Part shown: positions 47,185 through 57,562 of the stretch, piece by piece | Numbering within the stretch: position 1 is the first letter of the stretch | Layout of the letters: every line of letters starts with the position of its first letter | Origin: Cyclobacteriaceae bacterium | GTDB lineage: Bacteria; Bacteroidota; Bacteroidia; Cytophagales; Cyclobacteriaceae | DNA length: 64,000 nt | Reading direction: 5' to 3' | NCBI GenBank assembly: GCA_016787755.1 | Contig: JAEUUA010000013.1 | Coordinates: 62,001-126,000 of the forward strand | Position numbers and translations under genes: made by a program | The notes under the pieces: model-generated | Told to the model about the DNA's origin: nothing | The model's input: the letters and a program-made list of their open reading frames with translations, nothing else | The model's database searches: none

Positions 47185-49893
47185 TCATTCAACCGTAATA
47201 TAAGATACAGCTCTTACGGGCACTCCTCTATCCGTGACGCCTTGCACGACAATTCTATATCGTGTGGCAAGATCCGCTGAATAAAACTCAACACTCGCTT
47301 TACCCTGATTGTTTGTCTTTAGATCGGGCTTCCAAAAAATGGTAGTTCGGAAATCAGGATTCTTCAAATTGTTGGCATCACTGTAATCAGGGGAGTAAAA
47401 GGGTCGTGATCTGTTGTATCCCGGTATTTTATAAGTCAGATAATTTGGTTCAGGCGTTTGTGCTGAAAAACCTGATTTTGTATAAATCGCAATTACTCCA
47501 TTTGAACCCCGGCTACCGTATTGGGGTGAAGCCCGTGTGATTACTTCCACTCTGTCAACCATACTTGCACTAAGGGCAGAAATACTTCTTGCGTCAGGAA
47601 ACGGAACCCCATCAACGAGAATAAGTGGTTCCGTACTGCTTGCAAAACTACCTGCCCTGCCAACCCGCACACTAATTTCTCCATCCGCATTTTCAATTAC
47701 TCGCAGACCGGGCACCTTTCCTTGAAGGCCAACCAGAAAATTAGAGCCTGCCACGGTGGATCTAATGTTGTCGCCTGAAACAACATAATCAGGGCTTCCA
47801 TAAATCCGTACAGGTTCATTCAAATCAGTTTTCGCAAGCTTCGAACTTTTTACTTCAACGGCCTTCAACACTGTCACCCCTTCGCTGGGATCATAAGAAT
47901 TTTGAATGCGCTGTAAGGCATCTTCTTTTTTCAATACCAACGGCAATAATTTCGATTCAAAATTAAAAGGTGGAATTTCTCGTGGCAATAAATCTACGCG
48001 TCCAAGAAAAAGTTTTCCTTTTTTATTAAAGGGTTTAAATGCAAAAATAAGTGAGTCAATAAACTTAACGCCTGTTATCAAAAATTCACCTTGTTCATCA
48101 GTTTGCATTTCAATTAAGTTATCCATATTCCCCTGAATAACCTGCAGCGAAGCTGGGGTAGGATTATTTCTTGTGTCTTTAACCACACCTCGAAAACTAA
48201 TTCCTCGTTCCATATAATGAGTAATCTGATCAAAATATTTATTCGGTGCCTGTTCAGAAGATACTACGTTTAAGGCAGAAGGATTTATAATTGAGTTTAC
48301 TCCCAATGGTACGGAGGCCACCGCATCAGTTACGGCAATTGAAATATGTCCTACTGCAGGGTTTCCTGCTTCGTCATGAAGTTGCATAGTAACTATCACT
48401 TTCTCCCTGGCTTTATACGATTCCTTGTTAGCTTCAATAGAAATCACAGCTGAAGACTCAGATATAAATTGCGGTATATTATTCAGTACATTTTCATCAA
48501 CTTTTAAAATAGGTATGGGCTTTACAAAAAGAGCACTGTCTCCATAATTAAGCATCCAATTTGTATAAGCACGTAAATAATATTGACCGGCTTCAAGCTT
48601 TTCATCCAACTTAAAATCACCCCAGGCAACCCCTTCATTAATTTGATATACTTTAGAGTCTATGCGCTCCTTATCAGGAGAGAGTAATTCAACATAAAGT
48701 GTTTGACTCAATGTATCACGCAGGGTTGGCATGCTGTAACCCATATATGCCTTTAACCAAACGGTTTCGCGCGGATAATAATAATCACGATCCGTATGGA
48801 TATAAACTTTTTCGCGCAAAAGTGAAAAGTTTTTCCAATCTACTATTTCACTTTTCAGCGAAGCGGAAGGTTCATAGTCAATGGGTAGGGAGTACGCTAA
48901 TTTTTCATGTGCCATACTCCCTGATATTTCCACCGACTGGGGATTGAGCAAAATTCCTTTTTGATTAACATTGAGTGCATCCACCTGTTTTATCTGAGAA
49001 GTTTGATTAGGCTCTTCATTACTTTTAATACCCGTAACCGTAGCTTCCATTTGAAACGTAACTTGTATGTCCTTTTCGAGCGAAATTTTTTTATACCCTG
49101 CGAGCTTTCCTTCCCCTATTAAGTCAATTGGATTTAATGAGTTATTATCCAGGTCATGAAGAAGGAAGCCTTCCTCGGCTGTAGTTCCGGATACCAGGGA
49201 TTGAAATAAATGACGCGATGAACCCCAATACGCTTTCAATCTATTTCGCTCCAACGTGCTCTGTCTTTGATAGTCATCGGATTGTTCCACTTCATAATTA
49301 ACCAACACTTGAAACACTGATGACGCTGCTTCGGCTTTAAACTGAAGCAAGATTACATGTAGTTGAAATCCAAGTGCAGCATTTTCTATTTTTATCGGCT
49401 CTTCACTGGAAACTATGAGTGCTTCTCCTTCTCTTTGAAACAGAAGGCTCTTCGGATTTATAATCTTGCATGTATTGGCAAACTCCCCTGAACCCAATAA
49501 CCCACGACTGAACCATTGAACGTTCTTATTCCAACGTTCATCTATCTTTACTTTGGCAGGTTTTGCAATCGAAGTTGAAGGAAGAATATCTAGATTTAGT
49601 TTGTACTCCTTATTCTCTTGTATACGAATAGAGGATTTGAACAGATCATATCCTTTTCGATAAACAACCAAGTCAACAAAGCCGGGTTCCAAGCCCGCCA
49701 AAGAGAAACTCCCCTCCTTATCGGTTAGTGTTCGAATACTAGAATTATTAATGAAGACTTCGGCTCCGGTAACAACTTTGGTCGTGTTCTTATCTTTTAC
49801 AAAGCCACTGATTTGAGCAAAAGACGAAGTGCAGATGCACAGCCCAAGGAGAAGGATCCAGAAAAAACGAATCTTGGCCAACATGAATCCCAT
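47185..49893 (-). CDS. Exported MG2 / TonB-plug domain protein without a beta-barrel
   Basis: The 902-residue protein has an N-terminal signal (about residues 1-27). A carboxypeptidase-regulatory-like beta-sandwich follows (ISGFVKDKNTTKVVTGAEVF, about 28-100). Around residues 345-480 lies an MG2-type domain of the alpha-2-macroglobulin family (KVYIHTDRDYYYPRETVWLKAY). A TonB-receptor plug-like domain runs from about residue 690 (IRSTVAGSNFLVGLQGKVPG, LILVDGVPFPD, VDRVEVITRASPQYGSRGSNG). The usual 22-strand barrel is absent; instead a short C-terminal strand region ends RIVVQGVTDRGVPV. This architecture is a known Bacteroidota family of unclear role. surE is just upstream. Confidence 0.88.
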   Translation of the reverse strand: MGFMLAKIRFFWILLLGLCICTSSFAQISGFVKDKNTTKVVTGAEVFINNSSIRTLTDKEGSFSLAGLEPGFVDLVVYRKGYDLFKSSIRIQENKEYKLNLDILPSTSIAKPAKVKIDERWNKNVQWFSRGLLGSGEFANTCKIINPKSLLFQREGEALIVSSEEPIKIENAALGFQLHVILLQFKAEAASSVFQVLVNYEVEQSDDYQRQSTLERNRLKAYWGSSRHLFQSLVSGTTAEEGFLLHDLDNNSLNPIDLIGEGKLAGYKKISLEKDIQVTFQMEATVTGIKSNEEPNQTSQIKQVDALNVNQKGILLNPQSVEISGSMAHEKLAYSLPIDYEPSASLKSEIVDWKNFSLLREKVYIHTDRDYYYPRETVWLKAYMGYSMPTLRDTLSQTLYVELLSPDKERIDSKVYQINEGVAWGDFKLDEKLEAGQYYLRAYTNWMLNYGDSALFVKPIPILKVDENVLNNIPQFISESSAVISIEANKESYKAREKVIVTMQLHDEAGNPAVGHISIAVTDAVASVPLGVNSIINPSALNVVSSEQAPNKYFDQITHYMERGISFRGVVKDTRNNPTPASLQVIQGNMDNLIEMQTDEQGEFLITGVKFIDSLIFAFKPFNKKGKLFLGRVDLLPREIPPFNFESKLLPLVLKKEDALQRIQNSYDPSEGVTVLKAVEVKSSKLAKTDLNEPVRIYGSPDYVVSGDNIRSTVAGSNFLVGLQGKVPGLRVIENADGEISVRVGRAGSFASSTEPLILVDGVPFPDARSISALSASMVDRVEVITRASPQYGSRGSNGVIAIYTKSGFSAQTPEPNYLTYKIPGYNRSRPFYSPDYSDANNLKNPDFRTTIFWKPDLKTNNQGKASVEFYSADLATRYRIVVQGVTDRGVPVRAVSYITVE

Positions 49894-49939
49894 CTACATT
49901 TTCCTAATATGGTTTAGTAAAAATACCTGGCACGCCATT

Positions 49940-50719
49940 TTAATTCAAAATATCCCAATCTTCATTTATAACCGGGATGGCCTGATGAGCTGTAAGATCA
50001 TACTGACAGGGAACGACTGAAACATAATTATTGGCAATTGCCCATTCATCATTGTCCTCGCCTTTATCAAAATTCACAAAATTACCCGTCATCCAAAAAT
50101 AACTGCGTCCATTGGGGTCAAAGCGTTGGTCAAAATCTTCAACCCATTTGGCATTGGCCTGGCGGCAAACGCGAATTCCCTTGATAGTTTCATTTCGCTT
50201 GGGCGGAATGTTTACATTTAGAGCAACTCCTTTTGGTAATCCTTTGATTAAGACTTGCTGCACAATTTTTTTTACAATCTCATGTGTATGAGAAAAGTCT
50301 GCTTTATGGCTGTAGTCGCATAATGAAAAACCAATAGCCGGAACTCCTTCTATGGCTCCTTCTATGGCTGCAGACATGGTGCCAGAATATAACACACTAA
50401 TTGAAGTATTACTGCCATGATTAATTCCACTTACTACAATATCTGGCTGCCGCTGATCTTTCAAAACAAAATGACGCGCCATCTTCACACAATCAGCGGG
50501 CGTGCCAGAGCACTCATAGGCACGAACTCCTTCAAAAATAAATGACTCGTTTAATCGGAGAGTATCCCCTACAGTGATTGCATGCCCCATTCCCGATTGC
50601 GGGCCATCTGGTGCAACTACCAACACATCGCCCAACTCTTTCATCACGTCAATTAAACTAAGAATTCCGCGGGAAGTAATACCATCATCATTGGAAACTA
50701 AAATCAAAGGTTTTGCCAT
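49940..50719 (-). CDS. surE: 5'/3'-nucleotidase SurE
   Basis: SurE is a metal-dependent nucleoside monophosphate phosphatase linked to stationary-phase survival. The 259-residue protein begins PLILVSNDDGITSRGI, the metal-binding DD motif, then VVAPDGPQSGMGHAITVG, SGTPADCVKMA and GINHGSNTSISVLYSGTMSAA, all diagnostic of the family. It lies 20 bp downstream of an unknown exported-protein gene and 46 bp upstream of the MG2/plug gene, in one direction with ribBA. Confidence 0.96.
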   Translation of the reverse strand: MAKPLILVSNDDGITSRGILSLIDVMKELGDVLVVAPDGPQSGMGHAITVGDTLRLNESFIFEGVRAYECSGTPADCVKMARHFVLKDQRQPDIVVSGINHGSNTSISVLYSGTMSAAIEGAIEGVPAIGFSLCDYSHKADFSHTHEIVKKIVQQVLIKGLPKGVALNVNIPPKRNETIKGIRVCRQANAKWVEDFDQRFDPNGRSYFWMTGNFVNFDKGEDNDEWAIANNYVSVVPCQYDLTAHQAIPVINEDWDILN

Positions 50720-50739
50720 AGCTACATCAAAAAATAGAA

Positions 50740-51348
50740 TTAGTTCTTAAAAAGTGAGTTATAGAAGGAAATTATTCGGCTCAATTCATATTTTTCATCA
50801 AAGTCAAGTCGATTGCTCTTCACATACCTTTCAACCTCCTCGGCTTTACTTCGCATGAGTTCATACCAATCATTCTTTTTTCCTTTAAATTCTACAATAT
50901 CTCCATTCTCTTTTAAAAGAAAATATTTATTCACCAGTACAATGCGGTTATAGTTACCATAATAATAAAACGAAGAGGAAGTGGTTCTGTATTCCAATGA
51001 TTCCCGGCAAAGTACGGTTAACTTTCCTTCTTCCAACAATTCAAAAAAAATTGGCGCCTTATATTGGCCGGCCTGAGAAAATGGGAGCGAATAAAAATTA
51101 CGGTAGCGCTTTACGGTTTCGTCAAAGATTTCAAAATACAAAACTTTACGAGCTGTAAAACTTTCTAATTTCCTATCAACCTGCACCTGCAAAATATCAC
51201 TTTGCATTTCATACTTAATATTACCTCGTAAAGTATCCCCGGTATCGAGCACGACCTTTCCAGTATGCCAGTATTCAAAGGCAAATTGTTGTCCCGTTAA
51301 TGGAAATGCAACACTACTTAAAATAAAAAAAAGAAAAAGTATTCTCAT
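50740..51348 (-). CDS. Exported protein of unknown function
   Basis: This 202-residue protein has a signal peptide ([20 protein letters not shown]) and a mature part of mixed beta strands ([63 protein letters not shown]), ending with a charged helix. It is of the common uncharacterised Bacteroidota exported type that starts with a DTLRG-like motif. Its ATG overlaps the ribBA stop by 4 bp, so the two are translationally coupled, although no functional link is evident. Confidence 0.75.
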   Translation of the reverse strand: MRILFLFFILSSVAFPLTGQQFAFEYWHTGKVVLDTGDTLRGNIKYEMQSDILQVQVDRKLESFTARKVLYFEIFDETVKRYRNFYSLPFSQAGQYKAPIFFELLEEGKLTVLCRESLEYRTTSSSFYYYGNYNRIVLVNKYFLLKENGDIVEFKGKKNDWYELMRSKAEEVERYVKSNRLDFDEKYELSRIISFYNSLFKN

Positions 51349-52565
51349 TTTGGTTTTAAAATCGAATGCCCTAGCTTATCCCGTTTAGTTAGCAAATACT
51401 TTTCATTATGTGGATTGGGGGAGATTTCAATTCCAATATTATCAACAATCTCAAGTCCGTATCCCATTAATCCCACGCGCTTCTTTGGATTGTTGGTGAT
51501 CAACCTGATTTTGGAAATTCCAAGGTCGTGCAAAATCTGAGCACCAATCCCATAATCGCGATTATCCATATCAAAACCTAATTGCAAGTTAGCTTCTACG
51601 GTATCTAATCCTTCTTCCTGCAACTTATAAGCTTTTAATTTATTCATCAATCCGATTCCACGTCCTTCCTGCTTCATATACAATACAACACCCTTTCCTT
51701 CCCGTTCAACCATCATCATGGCATTGTGTAATTGACTTCCACAATCACATCGGCATGACCCAAAAATATCGCCTGTGACACAAGACGAATGCACGCGAAC
51801 CATCACCGGTTCATCTTTCTCCCATGCACCCTTTATTAATGCCATATGAATCTCGTTGGTATTAATCTGCTCATACGCAGCTAACGTGAAATCACCATAA
51901 GCAGTTGGCATATTTACAACCACTTGCTTCCTAATTTGCGATTCAACGCGCATCCGGTAGGCAATAAGATCTTTGATCGTTACTAATTTTAAGTTAAACC
52001 GATCAGCAACCTCTCTTAAGTCGGGCAGACGAGCCATCGATCCGTCTTCATTCATAATTTCAACCAATACACCGGCTGGTCTAAATCCAGCAAGGCGGGC
52101 AAAATCAATCGCGGCTTCTGTATGTCCAGCCCTTCTTAACACCCCTTCTTTTTTTGCTTTGAGTGGAAAAATATGGCCGGGTTTACCCAACTCTTCAGGA
52201 TTTGTTTCAGGATCAACCAACGCTTTGATCGTTTTAAACCGATCATGAGCAGAAATTCCTGTGGTACATCCATGACCAATCAAATCCACAGACACAGTAA
52301 ACGGGGTTTCAAAAGCTGCCGTATTTTTCCCGACCATCAATTCTAGTCCAAGCTCATCACAACGATCTTCGGAAAGAGGAGCGCAGATAAGCCCCCGGCC
52401 ATGGGTAGCCATAAAGTTTACAATGGCTGGAGTGATCGATTCGGCTGCACAAATAAAGTCACCTTCATTCTCACGATCCTCATCATCTACAACAATAATC
52501 ACCTTGCCATTTTTTATTTCTTCAATGGCTTCTTCAATCGAATCAATCTTAATCTTAGTACTCAT
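51345..52565 (-). CDS. ribBA: Bifunctional 3,4-dihydroxy-2-butanone-4-phosphate synthase / GTP cyclohydrolase II
   Basis: This enzyme supplies both branches of riboflavin synthesis. Residues about 1-205 are Rib[37 protein letters not shown], and [17 protein letters not shown]. Residues about 210-406 are Rib[22 protein letters not shown] with the three zinc cysteines, [15 protein letters not shown], and [13 protein letters not shown]. Both active sites are complete, so both activities are expected. dnaG lies 48 bp upstream in the same direction; the two may share a transcript unless the weak hairpin between them works. Confidence 0.97.
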   Translation of the reverse strand: MSTKIKIDSIEEAIEEIKNGKVIIVVDDEDRENEGDFICAAESITPAIVNFMATHGRGLICAPLSEDRCDELGLELMVGKNTAAFETPFTVSVDLIGHGCTTGISAHDRFKTIKALVDPETNPEELGKPGHIFPLKAKKEGVLRRAGHTEAAIDFARLAGFRPAGVLVEIMNEDGSMARLPDLREVADRFNLKLVTIKDLIAYRMRVESQIRKQVVVNMPTAYGDFTLAAYEQINTNEIHMALIKGAWEKDEPVMVRVHSSCVTGDIFGSCRCDCGSQLHNAMMMVEREGKGVVLYMKQEGRGIGLMNKLKAYKLQEEGLDTVEANLQLGFDMDNRDYGIGAQILHDLGISKIRLITNNPKKRVGLMGYGLEIVDNIGIEISPNPHNEKYLLTKRDKLGHSILKPK

Positions 52566-52594
52566 TTATTTCTTTATTTCAATCATTCAACAAA

Positions 52595-52612
52595 AAAGCA
52601 GGAGTTCCTGTT
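52595..52612 (-). terminator. Weak terminator candidate after dnaG
   Basis: On the minus strand, just after the dnaG stop, CAGG and CCTG can pair over a 4-nt loop, followed by CTTTTTT. The stem is only 4 bp, so read-through into ribBA is likely. Confidence 0.3.
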
Positions 52613-52613
52613 C

Positions 52614-54545
52614 CTACCTGGCAATCACAATCCCCAATAATTTTGCGAGCTCATGTTCTGCTTCTTTTAATCCCGTTTGCATCGTCAATGTTTGATCAAG
52701 CTCATCCCAATTTCCACTGGCTTCGGCTAGTTTAACTTTTTGAAGGTTATCCTCCATCATTTTTTGAACTACTCTAAATTTCAGTCGCAATACATTAGCA
52801 AGTGCTAATTCAGTAACTATTTCCTCATCTTTTGAAAAGTGAATTTTATATTTATCGCCCCAGTGCTCACTGGTGTCATAACGTGGAGTGATCAAGTCTG
52901 TTACAACCTTCTTAACATCTTCAGTACTATTTCTTAAAAAATAATGACTATCCGGTACTGAGCCCTTTCCCATTTCAGTCTTATAAGACTCATAAATTTT
53001 TCGGTAAACCGGATTGGTAAACGTCACATCGTCCAACTCACGAAGAAAAAAATCAGAGAGCGGATGTTCATCCACAGATTGATTAGAATAATTCAACAGC
53101 AATCTAATCGTTTCACGCTCTTGCAAATCCACCATACCCTGCGCATCTAGCCTGGTTGGCTTTTCAATTTCCTTAACCATCTCTGGCGAAAGCGATGTTT
53201 CCTCAGGGAGGTATTGTTTGTCGTTAGCTATCTTTCTCCGTTCTTGTATTAAAACCTTGTTTAACTCCGAAAGCAAAACACCCTCGTCAATTTTTAAGAG
53301 CGTGCCCGCTTCCTGAATGTAGACAGATCGCTTTACGGGATCGGGAATTTGTGCAATGCTGGTAACAATTTCTTTAATCGACTCCGCCCTTTTAATAGGA
53401 TCGCCACCAGCCTGTGCAGCAAATAATCCTGCTTTGAAGGAAACAAAATCCTGTGTATGATCAACTAAAAACTTTTGAAATTCAGAAGTACCTACCTTAC
53501 GGGAATAGCTATCAGGGTCTTCTCCATCCGGAAATAAAATGACGCGCACGTTCAAGCCACCTTTCAGAATCATATCGATTCCGCGCAATGCTGCTTTTAT
53601 GCCCGCTGCATCCCCATCAAACAACACAGTAATGTTTTCGGTAAACCTGCGTATAAGTTTGATTTGATTTTCAGTTAATGCGGTGCCCGAAGAAGCCACC
53701 ACATTCTGCACATCTGCCTGATGCAACGAGATTACATCTGTATACCCTTCCACCAAATAACACACATCCTGTTGGCGTATCGCATTCTTTCCTTGATACA
53801 ATCCATACAGAACATCGCTCTTATGATAGATTTCCGTTTCGGGAGAGTTGATGTACTTCGGTTGGTTTTTTTCCTTGCCCAACATGCGGGCACCAAACGC
53901 TATTACTTTTCCCGAAATATTATGAACCGGAAAAATTACCCTTCCGCGAAAGCGATCATAGGTACTGCCATCTTCTTTTTTAACCACGAGACCGGTCTTC
54001 TCCAGCAAATCCTTATTGTATCCCTTTGATAGTGCCTCCTCTGTAAAATTTCCCCAACCATTTAGTGCATATCCTAACTCAAATTTTTCAAGGGTGCGAT
54101 CTGTAAATCCACGTTCACGAAAATAACTTAAGCCAATGCTGATCCCCTCCTCGCTTCCGGTAAGTTGCTTGCGATAAAACTCATTCGCAAAGTTCATTAA
54201 GATATAAAGCCCTTCGCGCTCGCTGATGATCGCTGCACTTTCATCTGAGAACCGATCTTCTTTAATTTCTACTCCGTATTTTTTTGCGAGGTAACGGAGA
54301 GACTCAGCATAACTCATCTTTTCATGCTCCATCACAAATGTGATGGCATCGCCTCCTTTACCACTGCTAAAATCTTTAAAGATACCCTTGGCGGGAACGA
54401 CAAAAAAGGAGGCGGTCTTTTCGTTAGAGAATGGACTAAGTGCTTTATAGTTCTGCCCAGACTTTTTTAAGGACACAAAATCGCTGATCACGTCTACAAT
54501 ATCGAGGCGATTTCTTATCTCTTCTATGGTGTCTCTGGAAATCAA
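52614..54545 (-). CDS. dnaG: DNA primase lacking the zinc-ribbon ligands
   Basis: DnaG makes the RNA primers of replication. I place the start at a TTG at 54545, giving [14 protein letters not shown] right after the first residue, the normal N-terminus, and 643 residues; a further TTG at 54620 would add 25 atypical residues. The N-terminal CHC2 domain is present by alignment ([34 protein letters not shown]), but all four zinc ligands are replaced: Ser37, Ser40, Asp58 and Ser61 stand for Cys, His, Cys and Cys, with unchanged spacing. The TOPRIM domain is intact ([23 protein letters not shown]). A helicase-binding C-terminal region follows. Such loss may be shared by related Cytophagales. ribBA is downstream. 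Confidence 0.9.
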   Translation of the reverse strand: MISRDTIEEIRNRLDIVDVISDFVSLKKSGQNYKALSPFSNEKTASFFVVPAKGIFKDFSSGKGGDAITFVMEHEKMSYAESLRYLAKKYGVEIKEDRFSDESAAIISEREGLYILMNFANEFYRKQLTGSEEGISIGLSYFRERGFTDRTLEKFELGYALNGWGNFTEEALSKGYNKDLLEKTGLVVKKEDGSTYDRFRGRVIFPVHNISGKVIAFGARMLGKEKNQPKYINSPETEIYHKSDVLYGLYQGKNAIRQQDVCYLVEGYTDVISLHQADVQNVVASSGTALTENQIKLIRRFTENITVLFDGDAAGIKAALRGIDMILKGGLNVRVILFPDGEDPDSYSRKVGTSEFQKFLVDHTQDFVSFKAGLFAAQAGGDPIKRAESIKEIVTSIAQIPDPVKRSVYIQEAGTLLKIDEGVLLSELNKVLIQERRKIANDKQYLPEETSLSPEMVKEIEKPTRLDAQGMVDLQERETIRLLLNYSNQSVDEHPLSDFFLRELDDVTFTNPVYRKIYESYKTEMGKGSVPDSHYFLRNSTEDVKKVVTDLITPRYDTSEHWGDKYKIHFSKDEEIVTELALANVLRLKFRVVQKMMEDNLQKVKLAEASGNWDELDQTLTMQTGLKEAEHELAKLLGIVIAR

Positions 54546-54575
54546 CGGGTTAAGAATCTTGAACCCGTAAAGATA
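54545..54575 (-). promoter_or_regulatory. -7 box and start-codon hairpin of dnaG
   Basis: On the minus strand TATCTTTA (54575-54568) resembles a -7 box and would start transcription near 54564. ACGGGTT (54568-54562) and AAG (60-58) pair with CTT (54-52) and AACCCGT (51-45) with one bulged base, a 10-bp stem whose last base is the T of the TTG start codon. Confidence 0.4.
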
Positions 54576-54683
54576 CTTTAAAAATGGACGTCCCGTTAGC
54601 GATCGGGATGGATTTGCCAATTACAAATTCTGGGATCGAAGCGCTCTTCTAATCTTAATTTCTAGGCTTTTGTAAACATCTGA

Positions 54684-55952
54684 TTAAGAACCAATAAAGC
54701 CAACTGCCACTGTATTATTGGTATGCTCATCAAGTAGAATGAACGTACCATTGGGCGGATTTGTGTCATATGGATCGGCTGCAATAGGCTTTCCGGTTTT
54801 TAGGGAAACACATGCAATTTCATTCATTTTCAATGTATTAATCGATTCAATCTTGAGTAAAGACGCAGTGTCTTGAACAAACTCTATGGAGCTCACTTTT
54901 GATTTTACTACCAGGGTACCATGCTGCAACAGATACGTTTTGTTTGTTGCCAATGGCTGACTGTTTAACCAACAGATATACGCCTGAAAATTAGTTCGCA
55001 ATTCAGTTTCCTCACCCGCCCGCACAATAAAGTCACCCCGACTAATATCCACGTCATCTTCAACCGTAAGGGTGATGGATTCTTTGGCTGTGGCACATTC
55101 TAATTCAGTATCGTATTTATAAATTTTCCGAATTTTTGTGGTCCTGCCCGAAGGTAACACAACAACTGAATCTCCTTCATTTATTTCACCACTTGAAATG
55201 CGGCCTGCATACCCTCGAAAATCATGATTCGCCTCATTGCGCGGCCTGATTACATATTGTATCGGCATTCGAAACGGAAGATCTTTCAGTAATTTCTTAA
55301 CGGGAAGGTCCTCCAAAATGGTTAACAGGGGATCACCTTCATACCAGCTCATTCGCTCTGAAGATTCAGTCAGGTTATCCCCATGAAGGGAGCTCAGCGG
55401 AATTATCGTTAAGGCTAGATGCTTATTCGGGAGTTTTTCTGTGAGAGCCGTAAAGTCTTTTTTAATCGCATTAAATACTTCTTGCGAATAATCAACTAAA
55501 TCCATTTTATTAACACACACAATCACATTGGGGATGCGTAGCAAATTGGCAATAAAATAATGTCTATACGTTTGTTCTACAATTCCTTTGCGTGCATCAA
55601 TTAAAATTAAGGATGCCTCTGACTTCGAGGCTCCGGTAACCATGTTGCGGGTATATTCCACATGGCCGGGTGAATCGGCAATAATAAATTTTCGCTTGGG
55701 TGTATTGAAATAAATATGGGCGACATCAATCGTAATCCCCTGCTCGCGTTCGGCAATCAACCCATCGGTTAACAACGATAGATCGAGAAAATCTATTCCC
55801 TTTCGTTGACTGGCGCGCTCAATGGCATCTAACTTATCCTGTGTGATTGATTTTGTTTCATACAACAAACGCCCGATCAAGGTGCTTTTACCATCGTCAA
55901 CACTTCCTGCGGTTGCTACTCGTAATACATCCATACCCTTAAAAATATCCAA
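54684..55952 (-). CDS. cysN: Sulfate adenylyltransferase subunit 1 (GTPase)
   Basis: CysN is the EF-Tu-like GTPase that drives APS synthesis by CysD. The 422-residue protein has G1 AGSVDDGKSTLIGRLL (near residues 14-29), G3 DSPGHVEYTRNM, and G4 VNKMDLVDY. Domains II and III follow to the end, and there is no fused CysC (APS kinase) domain, which would add about 200 residues. It overlaps the end of cysD by 14 bp. It is the last gene of the sulfate operon. Confidence 0.96.
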   Translation of the reverse strand: MDIFKGMDVLRVATAGSVDDGKSTLIGRLLYETKSITQDKLDAIERASQRKGIDFLDLSLLTDGLIAEREQGITIDVAHIYFNTPKRKFIIADSPGHVEYTRNMVTGASKSEASLILIDARKGIVEQTYRHYFIANLLRIPNVIVCVNKMDLVDYSQEVFNAIKKDFTALTEKLPNKHLALTIIPLSSLHGDNLTESSERMSWYEGDPLLTILEDLPVKKLLKDLPFRMPIQYVIRPRNEANHDFRGYAGRISSGEINEGDSVVVLPSGRTTKIRKIYKYDTELECATAKESITLTVEDDVDISRGDFIVRAGEETELRTNFQAYICWLNSQPLATNKTYLLQHGTLVVKSKVSSIEFVQDTASLLKIESINTLKMNEIACVSLKTGKPIAADPYDTNPPNGTFILLDEHTNNTVAVGFIGS

Positions 55953-56844
55953 TTACTTTTCTCGTTTCCATGGCAGCTTCGCTGCGTTTATCATCCAACC
56001 GGCTGCCCCGTTCCGAAACCGTAGCATCAATAATTTCATTAATGATTTGATCCACGGTGGAAGCATCAGAAGCCAGAGCTGCCGTGCAACTCATGTCGCC
56101 CACCGTGCGGAAGCGCACTTGCCTATGCACCACCACTTCGCTAGGTTCTTTATAGATAAAATCTGAATACGGCCACAAAACACCATCGCGATCAATTACC
56201 TCCCGTGTGTGAGAAAAATAAATGCTTGGAATTTCTAACTTCTCTTCCCGAATATAATTCCAAACATCTAACTCCGTCCAGTTTGAAATCGGAAATACCC
56301 GTACGTTTTCACCCGGCTTAATACGTCCATTCAAATAGTCAAATAATTCAGGACGTTGATTTTTTGCATCCCATTGTCCAAAATCATCGCGTACCGAAAA
56401 GATACGTTCCTTTGCCCGGGCTTTTTCTTCATCTCTTCGTGCTCCCCCCAAACACGCGTCAAGGTTATATTCTTCAATAGTGCGCAACAAGGTTGTTGTC
56501 TGAAGTGTATTGCGACTGGAAAATTTTCCAGTTTCTTCGGTAGCCCGTTTTGCGTTGATATCATCCTGCACGTGACCAACTACCAATTCCATTCCTGTTT
56601 GCGAAACAAGCCAATCACGAAACTCGATGGTTTCAATAAAGTTGTGACCGGTATCGATATGAACCAGGGGGAAAGGTACTTTGCCTGGGTAAAATGCTTT
56701 CTGCGCCAAGCGTACCAGGGTGATTGAATCCTTACCGCCAGAAAACAAAATAGCGGGTCGTTCAAACTGACTGGCTGCTTCGCGAATAATATAAACAGCT
56801 TCGTCTTCTAATTCTCGTGGAAACTCTCGTAGATACTCCTTCAT
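55939..56844 (-). CDS. cysD: Sulfate adenylyltransferase subunit 2
   Basis: CysD joins sulfate to ATP, giving adenosine 5'-phosphosulfate. The ATG at 56844 (MKEYLREFPRELEDEA) is chosen; an upstream extension of 42 residues would overlap cysH and is unlike the family. The 301-residue protein has the PP-loop SGGKDSITLVRLA, FPLVHIDTGHNFIET, GGARRDEEKARAKER and the FPISNWTELDVWNYI segment. It lies 10 bp after cysH and overlaps cysN by 14 bp. Confidence 0.96.
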   Translation of the reverse strand: MKEYLREFPRELEDEAVYIIREAASQFERPAILFSGGKDSITLVRLAQKAFYPGKVPFPLVHIDTGHNFIETIEFRDWLVSQTGMELVVGHVQDDINAKRATEETGKFSSRNTLQTTTLLRTIEEYNLDACLGGARRDEEKARAKERIFSVRDDFGQWDAKNQRPELFDYLNGRIKPGENVRVFPISNWTELDVWNYIREEKLEIPSIYFSHTREVIDRDGVLWPYSDFIYKEPSEVVVHRQVRFRTVGDMSCTAALASDASTVDQIINEIIDATVSERGSRLDDKRSEAAMETRKVIGYF

Positions 56845-56854
56845 GATTTCAATA

Positions 56855-57562
56855 TCAAGTATGAACAATTTTTGTTGTGTGAAGTCCACATTCTTTTGAA
56901 GTTCCCTCCCACCACCAGCGACCTGCACGTGCGTCTTCATTGGCTGCGATGGCACGCGTACACGGTGCACAGCCTATGCTTACAAATCCTTTTCTATGTA
57001 AGGGATTAACAGGTATGTTGTGCTGGTTTATATAATTACTCAAATCTTCATCCGACCAATCGAACAACGGATTGTATTTGATTACTTTCATATCTTCGCT
57101 CCACTCAACTTTTTGCATCAGGTGTCGATTTGCCGATTGAGATTTTCGCAAACCCGTAATCCAAATGTCAGCCCCTGCAAGAGCCCGTTTAAGCGGATTT
57201 ACTTTTCGGATGGAGCAACAATCTTTTCTGTTTTCAACAGAAAGATAAAAACCATTGATTCCCTTTTCGTTTACATATTTTTCCACTTCATGCCGCTCCG
57301 GGAAAAATACCTCAATTGAAATCCCAAAATTTGATTGAGTGAGTTCTAACAATTCATAGGTCTCTTGAAAAAGCCGACCGGTGTCTAAAGTAAAAAGTGG
57401 AATGGGTAATTTATGGATTGCAATGAGTTGGGTGAGCACCTGATCTTCTTCACCCAACGAGGTAGCAAATTTTGGATGAACAAACTTTTCAGCCACCCAT
57501 GAAAGACCCTGAAGGGCATCCAATGCAGCCAAAGAAGAACTCACCTGCTCAAGTCGGTTCAT
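56855..57562 (-). CDS. cysH: Adenylyl-sulfate (APS) reductase, assimilatory, thioredoxin-type
   Basis: This 235-residue PAPS/APS reductase family member reduces the activated sulfate to sulfite. Beyond the PP-loop fold (LFTLDTGRLFQETYEL) it has Cys115-Cys116 (KDCCSIRK) and Cys198-Cys201 (GCAPC), the pattern that binds a 4Fe-4S cluster in APS reductases, plus catalytic Cys225 in ECGLH. PAPS reductases lack the cluster cysteines. It therefore probably uses APS directly, in keeping with the absence of cysC. Its ATG overlaps the DUF2061 stop by 4 bp and cysD follows after 10 bp. Confidence 0.94.
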   Translation of the reverse strand: MNRLEQVSSSLAALDALQGLSWVAEKFVHPKFATSLGEEDQVLTQLIAIHKLPIPLFTLDTGRLFQETYELLELTQSNFGISIEVFFPERHEVEKYVNEKGINGFYLSVENRKDCCSIRKVNPLKRALAGADIWITGLRKSQSANRHLMQKVEWSEDMKVIKYNPLFDWSDEDLSNYINQHNIPVNPLHRKGFVSIGCAPCTRAIAANEDARAGRWWWEGTSKECGLHTTKIVHT

